From assembly GCA_025360815.1 (NCBI GenBank), contig JANYBL010000035.1:1-64000 (forward strand): 64,000 nucleotides of DNA, in the 5' to 3' direction. The notes below the pieces were generated by a model. That model had not been told where the DNA came from and searched no databases. It worked only from the letters and a program-made list of their open reading frames with translations. Source of the stretch: Burkholderiales bacterium (lineage in GTDB: Bacteria; Pseudomonadota; Gammaproteobacteria; Burkholderiales; Usitatibacteraceae). The translations under genes were made by a program, and so were the position numbers. This document shows positions 9,406-19,093 of this stretch, one piece after another; position 1 is the first letter of the stretch, and the number at the start of each line of letters is the position of its first letter.

Positions 9406-10784
9406 GATTTCACCTGCGCGGTGGGAATATTAGCTGCAGGATTTGTTGCTGATGGCGATACGGCGCCCGGTGTTGTTGGCGAAACGGGTAGCGGCAATGC
9501 AGACAGGTCTGAGCGATTTTGCTCAGGACGTTCCACGCGTACCTCAATCGCAATCCGTGCGCCTTCTGCGTCAATCTGTACATTGCGAAAATTCGGATTT
9601 GCCTCAAACGCTTTGACCAAGGTGGTCGCAGGGGGCGCTGTACCGTTGACGGTAAAAATCATCTTCAGACGTTTGCTGCGGCCATCGGTTCTGCTACCGC
9701 CGCCATCGTCGCGCCAATCCCATTCGTTGAGCACCATGGTGCCCGGCTTGACGATCGCGCCAAGAAGGCGGCTGATATCGGCAAACAATGCGAGAGAATC
9801 AATTTGGTTAAATGCCGCATCAAATTTTGCCACCCGCACCAAGCTACCGAGCGCATTGCCGCGTAAGCTTAGCAGCCCGTTTAATTCTTGTTCAGTACTG
9901 GCTAAACGAGCTTCAGCTTGCGATAGCGCCTCGGCATGGCGGCGGTAGTCGTTGAGAAACCAAGTGGTTGGAATCGCTAGCAATAGCGCGGTGATTGCCA
10001 CAACCGATGTCTCGCGGAGCGCATCTGGCGCATTGGCTTGGCCGCGCGCATAACCCATTGGCCGGCCTAACCAAGCCGTTTCAGTGAGTGCTGGGAGCGC
10101 GATGCTTCTCAGGTTTAAATCAACGCCAGCAGCCCGTTGGAAATTCATCCATACGGCTTGATTCGGCGCACTCGGCCACCATTGGCATTCCGTTACAACG
10201 CCATCACGAGTGACCAGCGCCTCGATGCCGTCCAAACAAGCATGGCTGCTAATTTGTTGTTCATTGCCAATTGCCCGCGGCAACGCGCGCAGCGCTGATT
10301 CGGGTATCACGGCCAAATCAAGGCCTGTCGCATTGTGCTCAGCTTGCGCATTATCAACTGCCTCTTTATCCCACGCGAATAGCCAGGCCTGGGCAGCACC
10401 TCCGCCCCCTGTCTTACTCCCGCCCACACCCACACCTTCCGAGCCTTGTGGAATCACATAGTGCGCGGTTTGACGGAACGGTGTCCAACCGGCAAGTTCG
10501 AGCTGAATAGCCGATGTGCGCCGATTGCCGGCCACATTCGAAAGCGAAATTATTTTGCTGCGATAAAGCGAGCGCGACAAAATCCACATTGGGTTACCGG
10601 CAGATTTGGTCGGGACGACGACGCCCTCACTAGTTTGGCGGTAGTGTTCGTCAAGGTTGAGGCTGCTATTGGCGCGGCGCTGGAACGGAAACGCTGTTAG
10701 TTGTGTCGGTAGCAGATTCTGTAACCGTTCTGCCAAGCCCGGCTTCGAGCTTGAGCCAAGATAATTGTGGTTGGTCGGATTCAC
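9402..10784 (-). CDS. gspL: GspL/PilN-like T2SS inner membrane protein
   Basis: Position between gspK and gspM-like; TM followed by a coiled-coil PilN-like region; start uncertain. Confidence 0.55.
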   Translation of the reverse strand: MNPTNHNYLGSSSKPGLAERLQNLLPTQLTAFPFQRRANSSLNLDEHYRQTSEGVVVPTKSAGNPMWILSRSLYRSKIISLSNVAGNRRTSAIQLELAGWTPFRQTAHYVIPQGSEGVGVGGSKTGGGGAAQAWLFAWDKEAVDNAQAEHNATGLDLAVIPESALRALPRAIGNEQQISSHACLDGIEALVTRDGVVTECQWWPSAPNQAVWMNFQRAAGVDLNLRSIALPALTETAWLGRPMGYARGQANAPDALRETSVVAITALLLAIPTTWFLNDYRRHAEALSQAEARLASTEQELNGLLSLRGNALGSLVRVAKFDAAFNQIDSLALFADISRLLGAIVKPGTMVLNEWDWRDDGGGSRTDGRSKRLKMIFTVNGTAPPATTLVKAFEANPNFRNVQIDAEGARIAIEVRVERPEQNRSDLSALPLPVSPTTPGAVSPSATNPAANIPTAQVKS

Positions 10785-11943
10785 GTTGGCTGGCTTCCCG
10801 GTTTAAGGATGTGCGCGATGGCGAAAGTAATGATGTTTTACCTGAATTGAGGGGTGCGTTTGTTGACGGGTTGGCCGCAATGCTTGTTTGTATCGTGCCG
10901 GATGATTTTTTGAGCGACAAACCGCCGAAAATTTGTGCGAATTCCTCAATGTCTGCATCCCCAACCAAGCTATTGCGTGGTCTTCGACGGCACTCGTTAA
11001 ATTGGATCGCTTTATCTTCTGCGGACGACGATATAACGATTCGACATTCTATCAGGAACGCCAGATCGTCCCGTTGGTATGTAAAGCGCCAAGTGTCAGC
11101 GCCCACTAGCGTAATGTTTTCGGTGTCGACCAAGCCATCAGTAAATGAACCAAGCTCCCCAAAATTTTTGAAAGCAGCTATACGGCGCTGCTCCAATAAA
11201 GCTCGAATTCGCAACGGATCAATCCCACCAACCGACTGCAACACAAGACGCGGCGCGGTGTTTGCGTTAATGGCCGGAAGCCTATGCACGCTGAAGTAGC
11301 TCATAAACCGCTCCGCTGCGCCGGGCGAGCCGTGTATTTCCAATTCGTTGATTAAATCCCGCCAGCCGGGAATTCTTCGCAGCTCATCGCGCGAGGCAAA
11401 GAAATCGTAGGCTGGCGGCGGCAAATTCGATTCCGCATAATCGCGGCGCTCGGCACCATTGAGCCGCTTTAAGTCATCAATGTCGACGTAATCGCGCAAT
11501 GTGTCGATCAGCCGATCATGACGTTCAACCGGAACGCCCATCGCACTGAGCAATTTTCTGAGTTGTTGATCATCGTTGATATTGAGGCTGATCAAACCAC
11601 GTTCGTCTTGAATCGAGATTTGCGCGGTGTCGCTTATCCGATACCAGCGGCCATCCAGTACCAACGGCTCATTCGGTGCCGATTTTGCCACTAAGCCGCG
11701 CTCGGTGATGGGATTGACGAGCGCCGCTTGCATCAGAGTTTGGCTGATGACCATGATTTCGCGATTCGCCTCAGACTCGGCATTTTGTAGGAAGGCGGCC
11801 GACCGCAGACCGTCAACCCGCGATGCGAAGTAGGCGGCACCGATGCCGATTACGGCAATGGCAAACAAAGTGGCCACCAAAATGAAGCCGGCTGATTGGG
11901 GAAGGGGGGGGCGGGAAATGCCAATTTTGGCGGCGACGGTCAT
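10666..11943 (-). CDS. gspK: GspK T2SS minor pseudopilin
   Basis: GFILVATLFAIAVIGIGAAYFASRVD N-terminus; ISLNINDDQQLRKLL and LPAINANTAPRLVLQSV typical of GspK. Confidence 0.8.
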   Translation of the reverse strand: MTVAAKIGISRPPLPQSAGFILVATLFAIAVIGIGAAYFASRVDGLRSAAFLQNAESEANREIMVISQTLMQAALVNPITERGLVAKSAPNEPLVLDGRWYRISDTAQISIQDERGLISLNINDDQQLRKLLSAMGVPVERHDRLIDTLRDYVDIDDLKRLNGAERRDYAESNLPPPAYDFFASRDELRRIPGWRDLINELEIHGSPGAAERFMSYFSVHRLPAINANTAPRLVLQSVGGIDPLRIRALLEQRRIAAFKNFGELGSFTDGLVDTENITLVGADTWRFTYQRDDLAFLIECRIVISSSAEDKAIQFNECRRRPRNSLVGDADIEEFAQIFGGLSLKKSSGTIQTSIAANPSTNAPLNSGKTSLLSPSRTSLNREASQRESDQPQLSWLKLEAGLGRTVTESATDTTNSVSVPAPRQ

Positions 11944-12089
11944 GTCAAAGTATAAAGCACAACGCGGCGTGCTTTTTTTCGCAAAGCAGGTCAACGCCAG
12001 AGGCGAACGCAACTTGGCACGAAATTTGTATGGCGGTGCGTGACGCGCTATCATACAAGGTCATGATTAACCATTAAAGAGCCAGAATC

Positions 12090-12872
12090 TTGCGCGCCAA
12101 AACCTCTCAATTGCCGGTTGCGATGATTACCAGTAGGCTGCGAAACTCGTCAGTTTTCCCGAGGGGCTGGCCGACCGGGCGTGGGCAGTTGCTTGGCGGC
12201 GCGCGGAACACCGTGACAGGACCGGGCAGCGCCAGCGCCGGTTTCACGCTCATCGAAATTATGGCGGCGATGGTGATTTTCTTCATGGTGATCGGTATTT
12301 TGGTTTCTGGTGTATCCCAATCTATTCGCTTGGCGGAATTCAGCCAAACATCAGCGACCGCTGCGCGTGATGCCGCAATCCGCTTGGCGTGGTTTCGTGA
12401 AACAGTGGGGCTGCTAGTTACGCCTGCTTACTCGTCGGGGCCCCAGCTCCAGCCCAATTTTGCCGGCACTACCCGTCGTTTGTCGGGCTTAACCCTGCAA
12501 TCGTTGCAATCCGACAGCGCCGGGCCGGGCGCGTTTGCCTGGTCGCTTGCTTTTAATCCACAAACCAATGAGACCCAATTGCAATACCAAGCGCTGCTAC
12601 CGAAGCAGTTCAGGTTGGAGGTGGGAGCGTTGGGCGATAGCAAAACCTACACCGCGTTTTCATGGCTGGGGAGCAACGGACGATTCCGTTATTTAGACGA
12701 GGCCGGCGTGTGGCAAGACCAATGGCCGGCCGAAAAAGTTGGTTTGGCCAGCCAAATTAATACGCCGCCAGCGGCAGTTGGCTTGGAATACGGTAACGAT
12801 GCTCGGATGTTGGTGGTCGCCATTCAAAACCGCTCATACCCGCTGCCAAGCTTGAAGGAACTTTTAAAATGA
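12090..12872 (+). CDS. gspJ: GspJ-like pseudopilin
   Basis: Prepilin motif AGFTLIEIMAAMVIFFMVIGILVSGV; divergent from gspK; start uncertain. Confidence 0.65.
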   Translation: MRAKTSQLPVAMITSRLRNSSVFPRGWPTGRGQLLGGARNTVTGPGSASAGFTLIEIMAAMVIFFMVIGILVSGVSQSIRLAEFSQTSATAARDAAIRLAWFRETVGLLVTPAYSSGPQLQPNFAGTTRRLSGLTLQSLQSDSAGPGAFAWSLAFNPQTNETQLQYQALLPKQFRLEVGALGDSKTYTAFSWLGSNGRFRYLDEAGVWQDQWPAEKVGLASQINTPPAAVGLEYGNDARMLVVAIQNRSYPLPSLKELLK

Positions 12873-13477
12873 GCACGCGCCGACGGGCTTCGTTCAACCT
12901 TCGAACGTTGCCACTACTGCCGCTCGGTGTGCTGGTTGCATTGGTAATGCTCACATTTTGGTTATCACGGTTTGTCCAGCCCGCCAGCGGCAACGCGCTG
13001 GCAAAGCTGCGCCACGATCCGGAATCGATTGTTGAAAAATTTGTCGCGCAAAAAATGAGCCCAACCGGCGACGTACAATACGTTCTGAAAGCCGACAAAA
13101 TGATGCATTTTCCAGACGATGATTCATCCACCATGGAAAATGTATTTTTTACTGCGGTAGCGCCAAATAAACCCGAGCTAACGATCCGTGCACCGAGAGG
13201 GCAATTGCTGAACGGTAGTGACGAAATCAGGATGGAGGGCGGGGTAGTCATGAACACCGTCGCGACAGCACAATATCAGCCGATGCAGCTAAAAACACCG
13301 GTTCTAATGGTCTACCCAAAACAAAATTTGACGCGTTCGACGACAGGTGTTTTGTTTACAACGCCGACGATGAAAGTAAATGCCGCAACATTTGAATTTA
13401 ATAATGAAAGCCGTGCGACGCAAATGACCCAACTGAAGGGTCAAATGAACCGCACCGCCAGCCCAGTAAAAAATTGA
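12869..13477 (+). CDS. lptC: LPS export protein LptC
   Basis: Single N-terminal TM, LptC-like repeats; immediately upstream of lptA-lptB. Confidence 0.75.
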   Translation: MSTRRRASFNLRTLPLLPLGVLVALVMLTFWLSRFVQPASGNALAKLRHDPESIVEKFVAQKMSPTGDVQYVLKADKMMHFPDDDSSTMENVFFTAVAPNKPELTIRAPRGQLLNGSDEIRMEGGVVMNTVATAQYQPMQLKTPVLMVYPKQNLTRSTTGVLFTTPTMKVNAATFEFNNESRATQMTQLKGQMNRTASPVKN

Positions 13478-14163
13478 TCGAGAGATCGAGCCCGACGAGT
13501 GAACTAATCGCGTCGCAAACGAAAGGTTTTGGAAATTTTATGGACATGAAACCCAATCTGCTAGGCGTTCGGATTTCCTCTGTAGCGATGTTTTTATGTT
13601 TGCAGCTCGGCTTTTTGTCAAATGCATTTGCTGAGAAAGCGGATCGGCTGAAAGCATTGGAGTGGGAAGCCGCTGTCCAGTCCAGCCTGCCGAAGCAAGG
13701 CGATGTCGAGGGTATTTCACTGGACGGCAAAGTCGTCATTACGCAAGGTACCCTGAGAATAAAAGCCGATAAGCTTGTGATTAAGCAAGATAAAGACGGT
13801 GCCCGCTTCGGCGAAGGCACGGGAGCCCCAGTCTTTTTTACTCAAAAACAAGAAGGTAGCAATGAATATTTCGAAGGCGTTGCAGAGCGTTTAGAGTTTG
13901 ATGAGCGTACCAATACCATCAAGCTTTTTGCGAAAGCAAAGCTGAAGCTCGGCAAAGACGAATTCGCAGCCGAGTATATTTTGTACAACACCGAAACCGA
14001 GGCGTATCAATCTACCGGCGTCTTGCCGGGCAGCAAACTTCCTGCCAGCTCAGGATTAGCGCGAGGTACGCTATTTCCCAAAGCCAAAATATCAACTGAA
14101 GCACCAAAGCAAACAGCGCCGGCAGCCGCGGGTTCGCCGGCAAAGCCGGCAGCTACCAATTAA
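13474..14163 (+). CDS. lptA: LPS transport periplasmic protein LptA
   Basis: Signal peptide; LDGKVVITQGTLRIKADKLVIKQDKDG OstA-fold motif; synteny. Confidence 0.85.
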   Translation: MIERSSPTSELIASQTKGFGNFMDMKPNLLGVRISSVAMFLCLQLGFLSNAFAEKADRLKALEWEAAVQSSLPKQGDVEGISLDGKVVITQGTLRIKADKLVIKQDKDGARFGEGTGAPVFFTQKQEGSNEYFEGVAERLEFDERTNTIKLFAKAKLKLGKDEFAAEYILYNTETEAYQSTGVLPGSKLPASSGLARGTLFPKAKISTEAPKQTAPAAAGSPAKPAATN

Positions 14164-14235
14164 GGCGGTTTTCGCGACGCGCGACTATGCCCGACTACAT
14201 CAACCAAATGCTCAATTTATTTTAATCTCGCCGAC

Positions 14236-15009
14236 ATGAATCAACCCACTGAGCTGTTAGCTAATCAACAGAACGCGCTCACCACTAAGAGCGTGTTGCG
14301 GGCGACTGGCTTGCGCAAGCAATACAAAAAACGCGTTGTAGTCAGCGACGTTTCTCTACAGGTTAAAAGCGGCCAAGTGGTCGGATTGTTGGGACCCAAC
14401 GGCGCCGGCAAAACAACGTGCTTTTACATGATCGTTGGTTTGGTGCCAGTTGATGGTGGCACTATTGAGCTTGATGGCAATGATTTATCGCAGATGCCGA
14501 TTTTCAAACGCTCCCGTTTGGGATTAGCTTATCTACCGCAGGAAGCATCGATTTTCCGTAAACTTACCGTGGCTGAAAACATACGAGCAGTGCTCGAATT
14601 GCGCGATTTAGCGGATGAAGAAATTGATTCCCGCTGCATGGCCTTGATGGAAGAATTGCATATTCAGCATTTAGCCAACAATCCGGCAATTAGCCTGTCC
14701 GGCGGCGAGCGGCGACGGGTTGAGATTGCCCGCGCGCTGGCGGTTGATCCGCGCTTCATTTTACTTGACGAGCCTTTTGCGGGGGTGGATCCGATAGCGG
14801 TGATCGATATTCAAGAGATCATAAAATTCCTTAAAAATCGCGGCATCGGCGTGCTCATTACCGATCACAATGTGCGCGAGACGCTGGGAATTTGTGATTA
14901 CGCTTACATCATCAACCAAGGCTCCGTATTAGCGAGCGGTGCGCCGAGCGAAATCGTGGACAACGACACAGTGCGCAAAGTTTATTTGGGGGAAACCTTC
15001 CGACTCTAA
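14236..15009 (+). CDS. lptB: LPS export ABC transporter ATP-binding protein LptB
   Basis: Walker [10 protein letters not shown], signature [27 protein letters not shown]. Confidence 0.95.
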   Translation: MNQPTELLANQQNALTTKSVLRATGLRKQYKKRVVVSDVSLQVKSGQVVGLLGPNGAGKTTCFYMIVGLVPVDGGTIELDGNDLSQMPIFKRSRLGLAYLPQEASIFRKLTVAENIRAVLELRDLADEEIDSRCMALMEELHIQHLANNPAISLSGGERRRVEIARALAVDPRFILLDEPFAGVDPIAVIDIQEIIKFLKNRGIGVLITDHNVRETLGICDYAYIINQGSVLASGAPSEIVDNDTVRKVYLGETFRL

Positions 15010-15089
15010 TTGTCCGTCCGTATTGGCATGTTGTACTCGATGTTGAACGCAACATACCCAGTATTTTCAGGATTAGAAGGCCGCGCGTT

Positions 15090-16658
15090 ATGAAGAACTC
15101 CCTTCAACTTAAGCTTTCACAGCATTTAACACTGACGCCGCAACTTCAGCAGTCGATCAAACTGTTGCAGCTTTCAACGGTTGAAATGAATCAGGAGCTT
15201 GAGCGTTATTTGTTGGAAAATCCGTTGCTGGAACGCGTTGAACTGGCTGGTGATGGTGATCAATTGCCGACGGCGACGAACAGCGACTCCGGTGATGAAA
15301 ATACATCCGACCGCTCTGAATTTGCCGCAGACTACCAAGCGAATGGCCAACCGTCGACGAACGACCCTGGCGCACAGCGCGACGCCCCGCGTGACACACC
15401 GGGCGACGGCCACGGCGACGAGCAAGGTGCTGCCAGCGAATCTGCCGATTCACGCCACGACGATGCTGATTTTGGTGGGGATGACGGTGCGAATTATTCG
15501 TCGCCTTCAGAGCGCACCCGAAACAATGACAACAATGATGACGATGAGGGCGGATTCGGGCAAATTGCTGCTGCTGAGCCAACGCTACAAGAACATTTGA
15601 GCAGTCAACTAGCACTCATGTCGTTAAGCGAGAAAGATCGCCAGCTGGTATTGTTGCTGATCGCGCATCTTGATGAAGACGGCTACCTCACTCACGACAT
15701 CGCCGAGCTGTCTGCCATGATTGCCGAACACATAGCACTGGATGAAGACGACCTGTCAATTGCGCTCAAATATTTACAAAATTTTGAGCCCACCGGCGTC
15801 GGCGCGCGGTCTCTCGCGGAGTGCCTCCAACTGCAATTACGGCTAATGCCAAAGAGCACGCCCTTTCTCGACAAAGCGCTGCAATTAGCCGAGCTGCACC
15901 TTGACTTGCTGGGTGCGCGTGATTTTTTAAAGCTCAAGCGGCAACTGCGCGTCAATGACGACGAGCTAAAACAGATCCGTGAATTGATTGTCGCGCTTGA
16001 ACCCAAGCCGGGGCGGCGGTTTGCGCAGGAAGATATTCGCTACGTGGTGGCTGATGTCGTTGTTAAAAAATTGCAAGGTAAATGGCAGGCAATGCTGAAC
16101 CAAGAGGCGATGCCGAAGCTGCGTGTCAATAAACTTTATGCCGATCTGTTGCACAAAAGCCGCGATGCGGAGGGCAAAAATTTATCGGGGCAATTACAGG
16201 AAGCGCGCTGGCTGATTAAAAATATCCAGCAGCGCTTTGATACGATTTTACGGGTCACACAAGCGATTGTTGAACGGCAAAAACATTTTTTTGAACACGG
16301 CGAAGTCGCCATGCGCCCGCTAGTGTTACGCGAGATTGCTGATCAGGTTGGCTTGCATGAATCCACCATCTCGCGGGTCACCACGCAGAAGTACATGCTC
16401 ACGCCCCGTGGGATTTTTGAGCTGAAATATTTCTTTGGCTCATCCGTCGCTACCGATACCGGCGGGGCGTGTTCAGCGACGGCGATCCGAGCGTTAATTA
16501 AACAACTAGTTCAGGGCGAGGATCAAAAGAAACCGCTTTCGGATCATAAGATTTCCGATATTCTGAGTCGTCAGGGTATTTTGGTGGCGCGGCGCACGGT
16601 GGCAAAGTATCGAGAAGGGATGAATATCCAACCTGCGAACCTTCGCAAGTCAATTTAG
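15090..16658 (+). CDS. rpoN: RNA polymerase sigma-54 factor
   Basis: Q-rich region I LTPQLQQSIKLLQLS; RpoN box ARRTVAKYRE. Confidence 0.97.
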   Translation: MKNSLQLKLSQHLTLTPQLQQSIKLLQLSTVEMNQELERYLLENPLLERVELAGDGDQLPTATNSDSGDENTSDRSEFAADYQANGQPSTNDPGAQRDAPRDTPGDGHGDEQGAASESADSRHDDADFGGDDGANYSSPSERTRNNDNNDDDEGGFGQIAAAEPTLQEHLSSQLALMSLSEKDRQLVLLLIAHLDEDGYLTHDIAELSAMIAEHIALDEDDLSIALKYLQNFEPTGVGARSLAECLQLQLRLMPKSTPFLDKALQLAELHLDLLGARDFLKLKRQLRVNDDELKQIRELIVALEPKPGRRFAQEDIRYVVADVVVKKLQGKWQAMLNQEAMPKLRVNKLYADLLHKSRDAEGKNLSGQLQEARWLIKNIQQRFDTILRVTQAIVERQKHFFEHGEVAMRPLVLREIADQVGLHESTISRVTTQKYMLTPRGIFELKYFFGSSVATDTGGACSATAIRALIKQLVQGEDQKKPLSDHKISDILSRQGILVARRTVAKYREGMNIQPANLRKSI

Positions 16659-16869
16659 TCCAAAAGGTATATGCTATTGATATGGTATTTAATTTTTGAA
16701 TTAAATTTTTATGAGTGAAGTTGAAGTTATAGCATTGGTAAAGCAATAATTGTGGGTAGATGTGGCTAGCGGATTTATAGAGCAACAAGATTCTGACGAA
16801 ACACTAGCGAAAATAGCGAATAAGAGTATTGAGCACTTTAGTCGTTAAATCCTGAAAGGAGCGTGGCAA

Positions 16870-17202
16870 ATGAACTTGCACATGACAGGCCATCACTTAG
16901 AAATCACCCCACCGATACGTGATTATGTGTCGTCGAAGATGAATCGAATCAACCGACATTTCGATCATGTGATTGATGTCAATATGACTTTAAGTGTCGA
17001 GAAGCTGCGACAGAAGATTGAAGCCAATGTGCATCTTTCCGGCAAAGATATTTTTGCCGAATGTGAAAACGAAGATATGTATGCCGCTATCGATTTACTC
17101 GTCGATAAATTGGATAGACAAATCGTCAAACACAAAGAAAAGATCAAAAACAAGCATCATGGCGAGGCGCCAAAGCGCATTCAACTCGAATCAACACCCT
17201 AA
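16870..17202 (+). CDS. hpf: Ribosome hibernation promoting factor
   Basis: MNLHMTGHHLEITPPIRDYVSSKMNRINRHFDHV; downstream of rpoN. Confidence 0.9.
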   Translation: MNLHMTGHHLEITPPIRDYVSSKMNRINRHFDHVIDVNMTLSVEKLRQKIEANVHLSGKDIFAECENEDMYAAIDLLVDKLDRQIVKHKEKIKNKHHGEAPKRIQLESTP

Positions 17203-17488
17203 TATCAATTACGGGAGGCGGCGCAATCACTCTGGACTCGATTGGCCGCCATCGTGATACAAAAAACAACATATCAAGCGCGAAGTGCACGCTATTTTGC
17301 TCGGCAATTCCCCCGCCCGACATCCCGCCATCTTGATTACAAGTGACTCATCCCACAGACTTTGACGGCCAATTGCCATACAATAGAGCCCATTGTACTT
17401 TCCATTCCGGCATCAATAGGCGGGTGATCGCTTTTGGTTCTTTCCTCGGTCTGCTCGCCCCATCCAACACAGACCTACACTGCACGTC

Positions 17489-18001
17489 ATGACGCTACTT
17501 GCCAAACTTCTTCCTATTTCACACGTCACGCTTGATTTGGACGTGACCAGTAAAAAACGATTATTCGAACAAATCGGTTTGTTCTTCGAAAATGAAAACC
17601 GTTTGGGCCGTGCGCAGGTTTTTGATGCGCTTTTTGCCCGCGAAAAATTAGGCTCAACCGGCTTGGGATTCGGGGTGGCGATTCCGCACGGCCGCATTAA
17701 AGGCTTACGCGAAACACTTGCGGTGTTTATCCGCACCAAAGACGGTGTGCCCTTTGAGTCCCCCGATGGCTCGCCGGTCCGCTTGGTGTTTGCCATGTTG
17801 GTGCCTGAACATGCGACCGAGCAACACCTCAATATGCTGTCCGAATTGGCACAACTCTTTAGCGATGCTGACCTTCGACAGATTTTACTGGCTGAAAATG
17901 ATCAAACGCGTATTCACCAATTGCTCTCCGATTGGACGCCCTTTATCAGCTATGCCAACTACGCACACCATGCCCCAGCTCAGCATTCAGCAGCTCTTTG
18001 A
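17489..18001 (+). CDS. ptsN: PTS nitrogen regulatory EIIA (PtsN)
   Basis: VAIPHGRIKGL active site; rpoN-hpf-ptsN synteny. Confidence 0.93.
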   Translation: MTLLAKLLPISHVTLDLDVTSKKRLFEQIGLFFENENRLGRAQVFDALFAREKLGSTGLGFGVAIPHGRIKGLRETLAVFIRTKDGVPFESPDGSPVRLVFAMLVPEHATEQHLNMLSELAQLFSDADLRQILLAENDQTRIHQLLSDWTPFISYANYAHHAPAQHSAAL

Positions 18002-18989
18002 AGAGCGCCGTGACAAACTGCAACTGACTTGGGTGGCCGGTCAGGCTGGCGCGTCGCGAGTGCTGCCCGCCGACGCGCTGAATCGCCCCGGTGTGGGGTT
18101 GGTGGGGCATTTGAATTTGATTCATCCGATCCTTATTCAGGCTTTGGGCGTCACCGATATTGACTATCTCACCGGCCTCGATATCGCCGATTTACAAGCC
18201 AGTTTGAAGGCGCTCTGTACCGGCGAAACGTTGGCGGTTTTTTTATGCGACGGGCTAGAAGCCCCCGACTATCTGCTCAAAGCCTGTAACGAGCACGCAA
18301 CACCATTATTTTTATCGCAGAAAAAAGGCCGGGTGTTTGTTAACTTACTGCGGCCTTATTTGCAGCGCGAGCTATCTGAAGTGACCACCACTCACGGTGT
18401 GTTTTTGGACGTGTTGGGCTTTGGTATTTTAATTACCGGCAATTCACAAATTGGTAAAAGTGAGTTGGCACTTGAGTTGATCTCGCGCGGTGCGGGTTTA
18501 GTGGCCGATGATGCGGTAGAGCTATTTCAGATCGGCCCCGAAACCATTCAGGGTCGTTGTCCGGCGTTGCTACGTGATTTCCTAGAAGTGCGTGGCATTG
18601 GTGTGCTCAATATCAAAGCTATTTTTGGTGAAACAGCAGTGCGCCCGCGTAAAACCTTGCGCTTGATTGTGCATTTGGAACGGCCAACTGAAGAATATTT
18701 CCGTGGGCTGGATCGCCTTCAAACCAAATCAAGCACCGCCACAATTTTAGGCGTAGAAATCCCAACTGTTACGCTCGCCGTGGTGGCCGGCCGCAACTTG
18801 GCCGTGTTGGTGGAGGCCGCGGTGAGGCATTATATTTTGCAGACGCGCGGCTATGATTCGACCAAAGATTTTTTAGATCGTCATGAAGCTGCGATGAAAG
18901 AACAACTCGAAGCGCCCGAGCCAGGTGAGGGGCAAAATAATGCCGCGTTGGGCGAAACCGGCATGTTTCGCGCCTTCAATGTTGATTAG
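17970..18989 (+). CDS. hprK: HPr kinase/phosphorylase
   Basis: GNSQIGKSELALELISRGAGLVADDAVEL; internal ATG at 17970 gives MPQLSIQQLFEERRDKL. Confidence 0.95.
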   Translation: MPQLSIQQLFEERRDKLQLTWVAGQAGASRVLPADALNRPGVGLVGHLNLIHPILIQALGVTDIDYLTGLDIADLQASLKALCTGETLAVFLCDGLEAPDYLLKACNEHATPLFLSQKKGRVFVNLLRPYLQRELSEVTTTHGVFLDVLGFGILITGNSQIGKSELALELISRGAGLVADDAVELFQIGPETIQGRCPALLRDFLEVRGIGVLNIKAIFGETAVRPRKTLRLIVHLERPTEEYFRGLDRLQTKSSTATILGVEIPTVTLAVVAGRNLAVLVEAAVRHYILQTRGYDSTKDFLDRHEAAMKEQLEAPEPGEGQNNAALGETGMFRAFNVD

Positions 18990-19093
18990 AATATCGATGG
19001 TAGGGCTGTTCAGAAGCAAACATCATCTGGAGACGCCAGTATCAACTTCCCGCCGTAAATTCCCTTAGCAAGCGCCCACTGGATTCGTGAACG

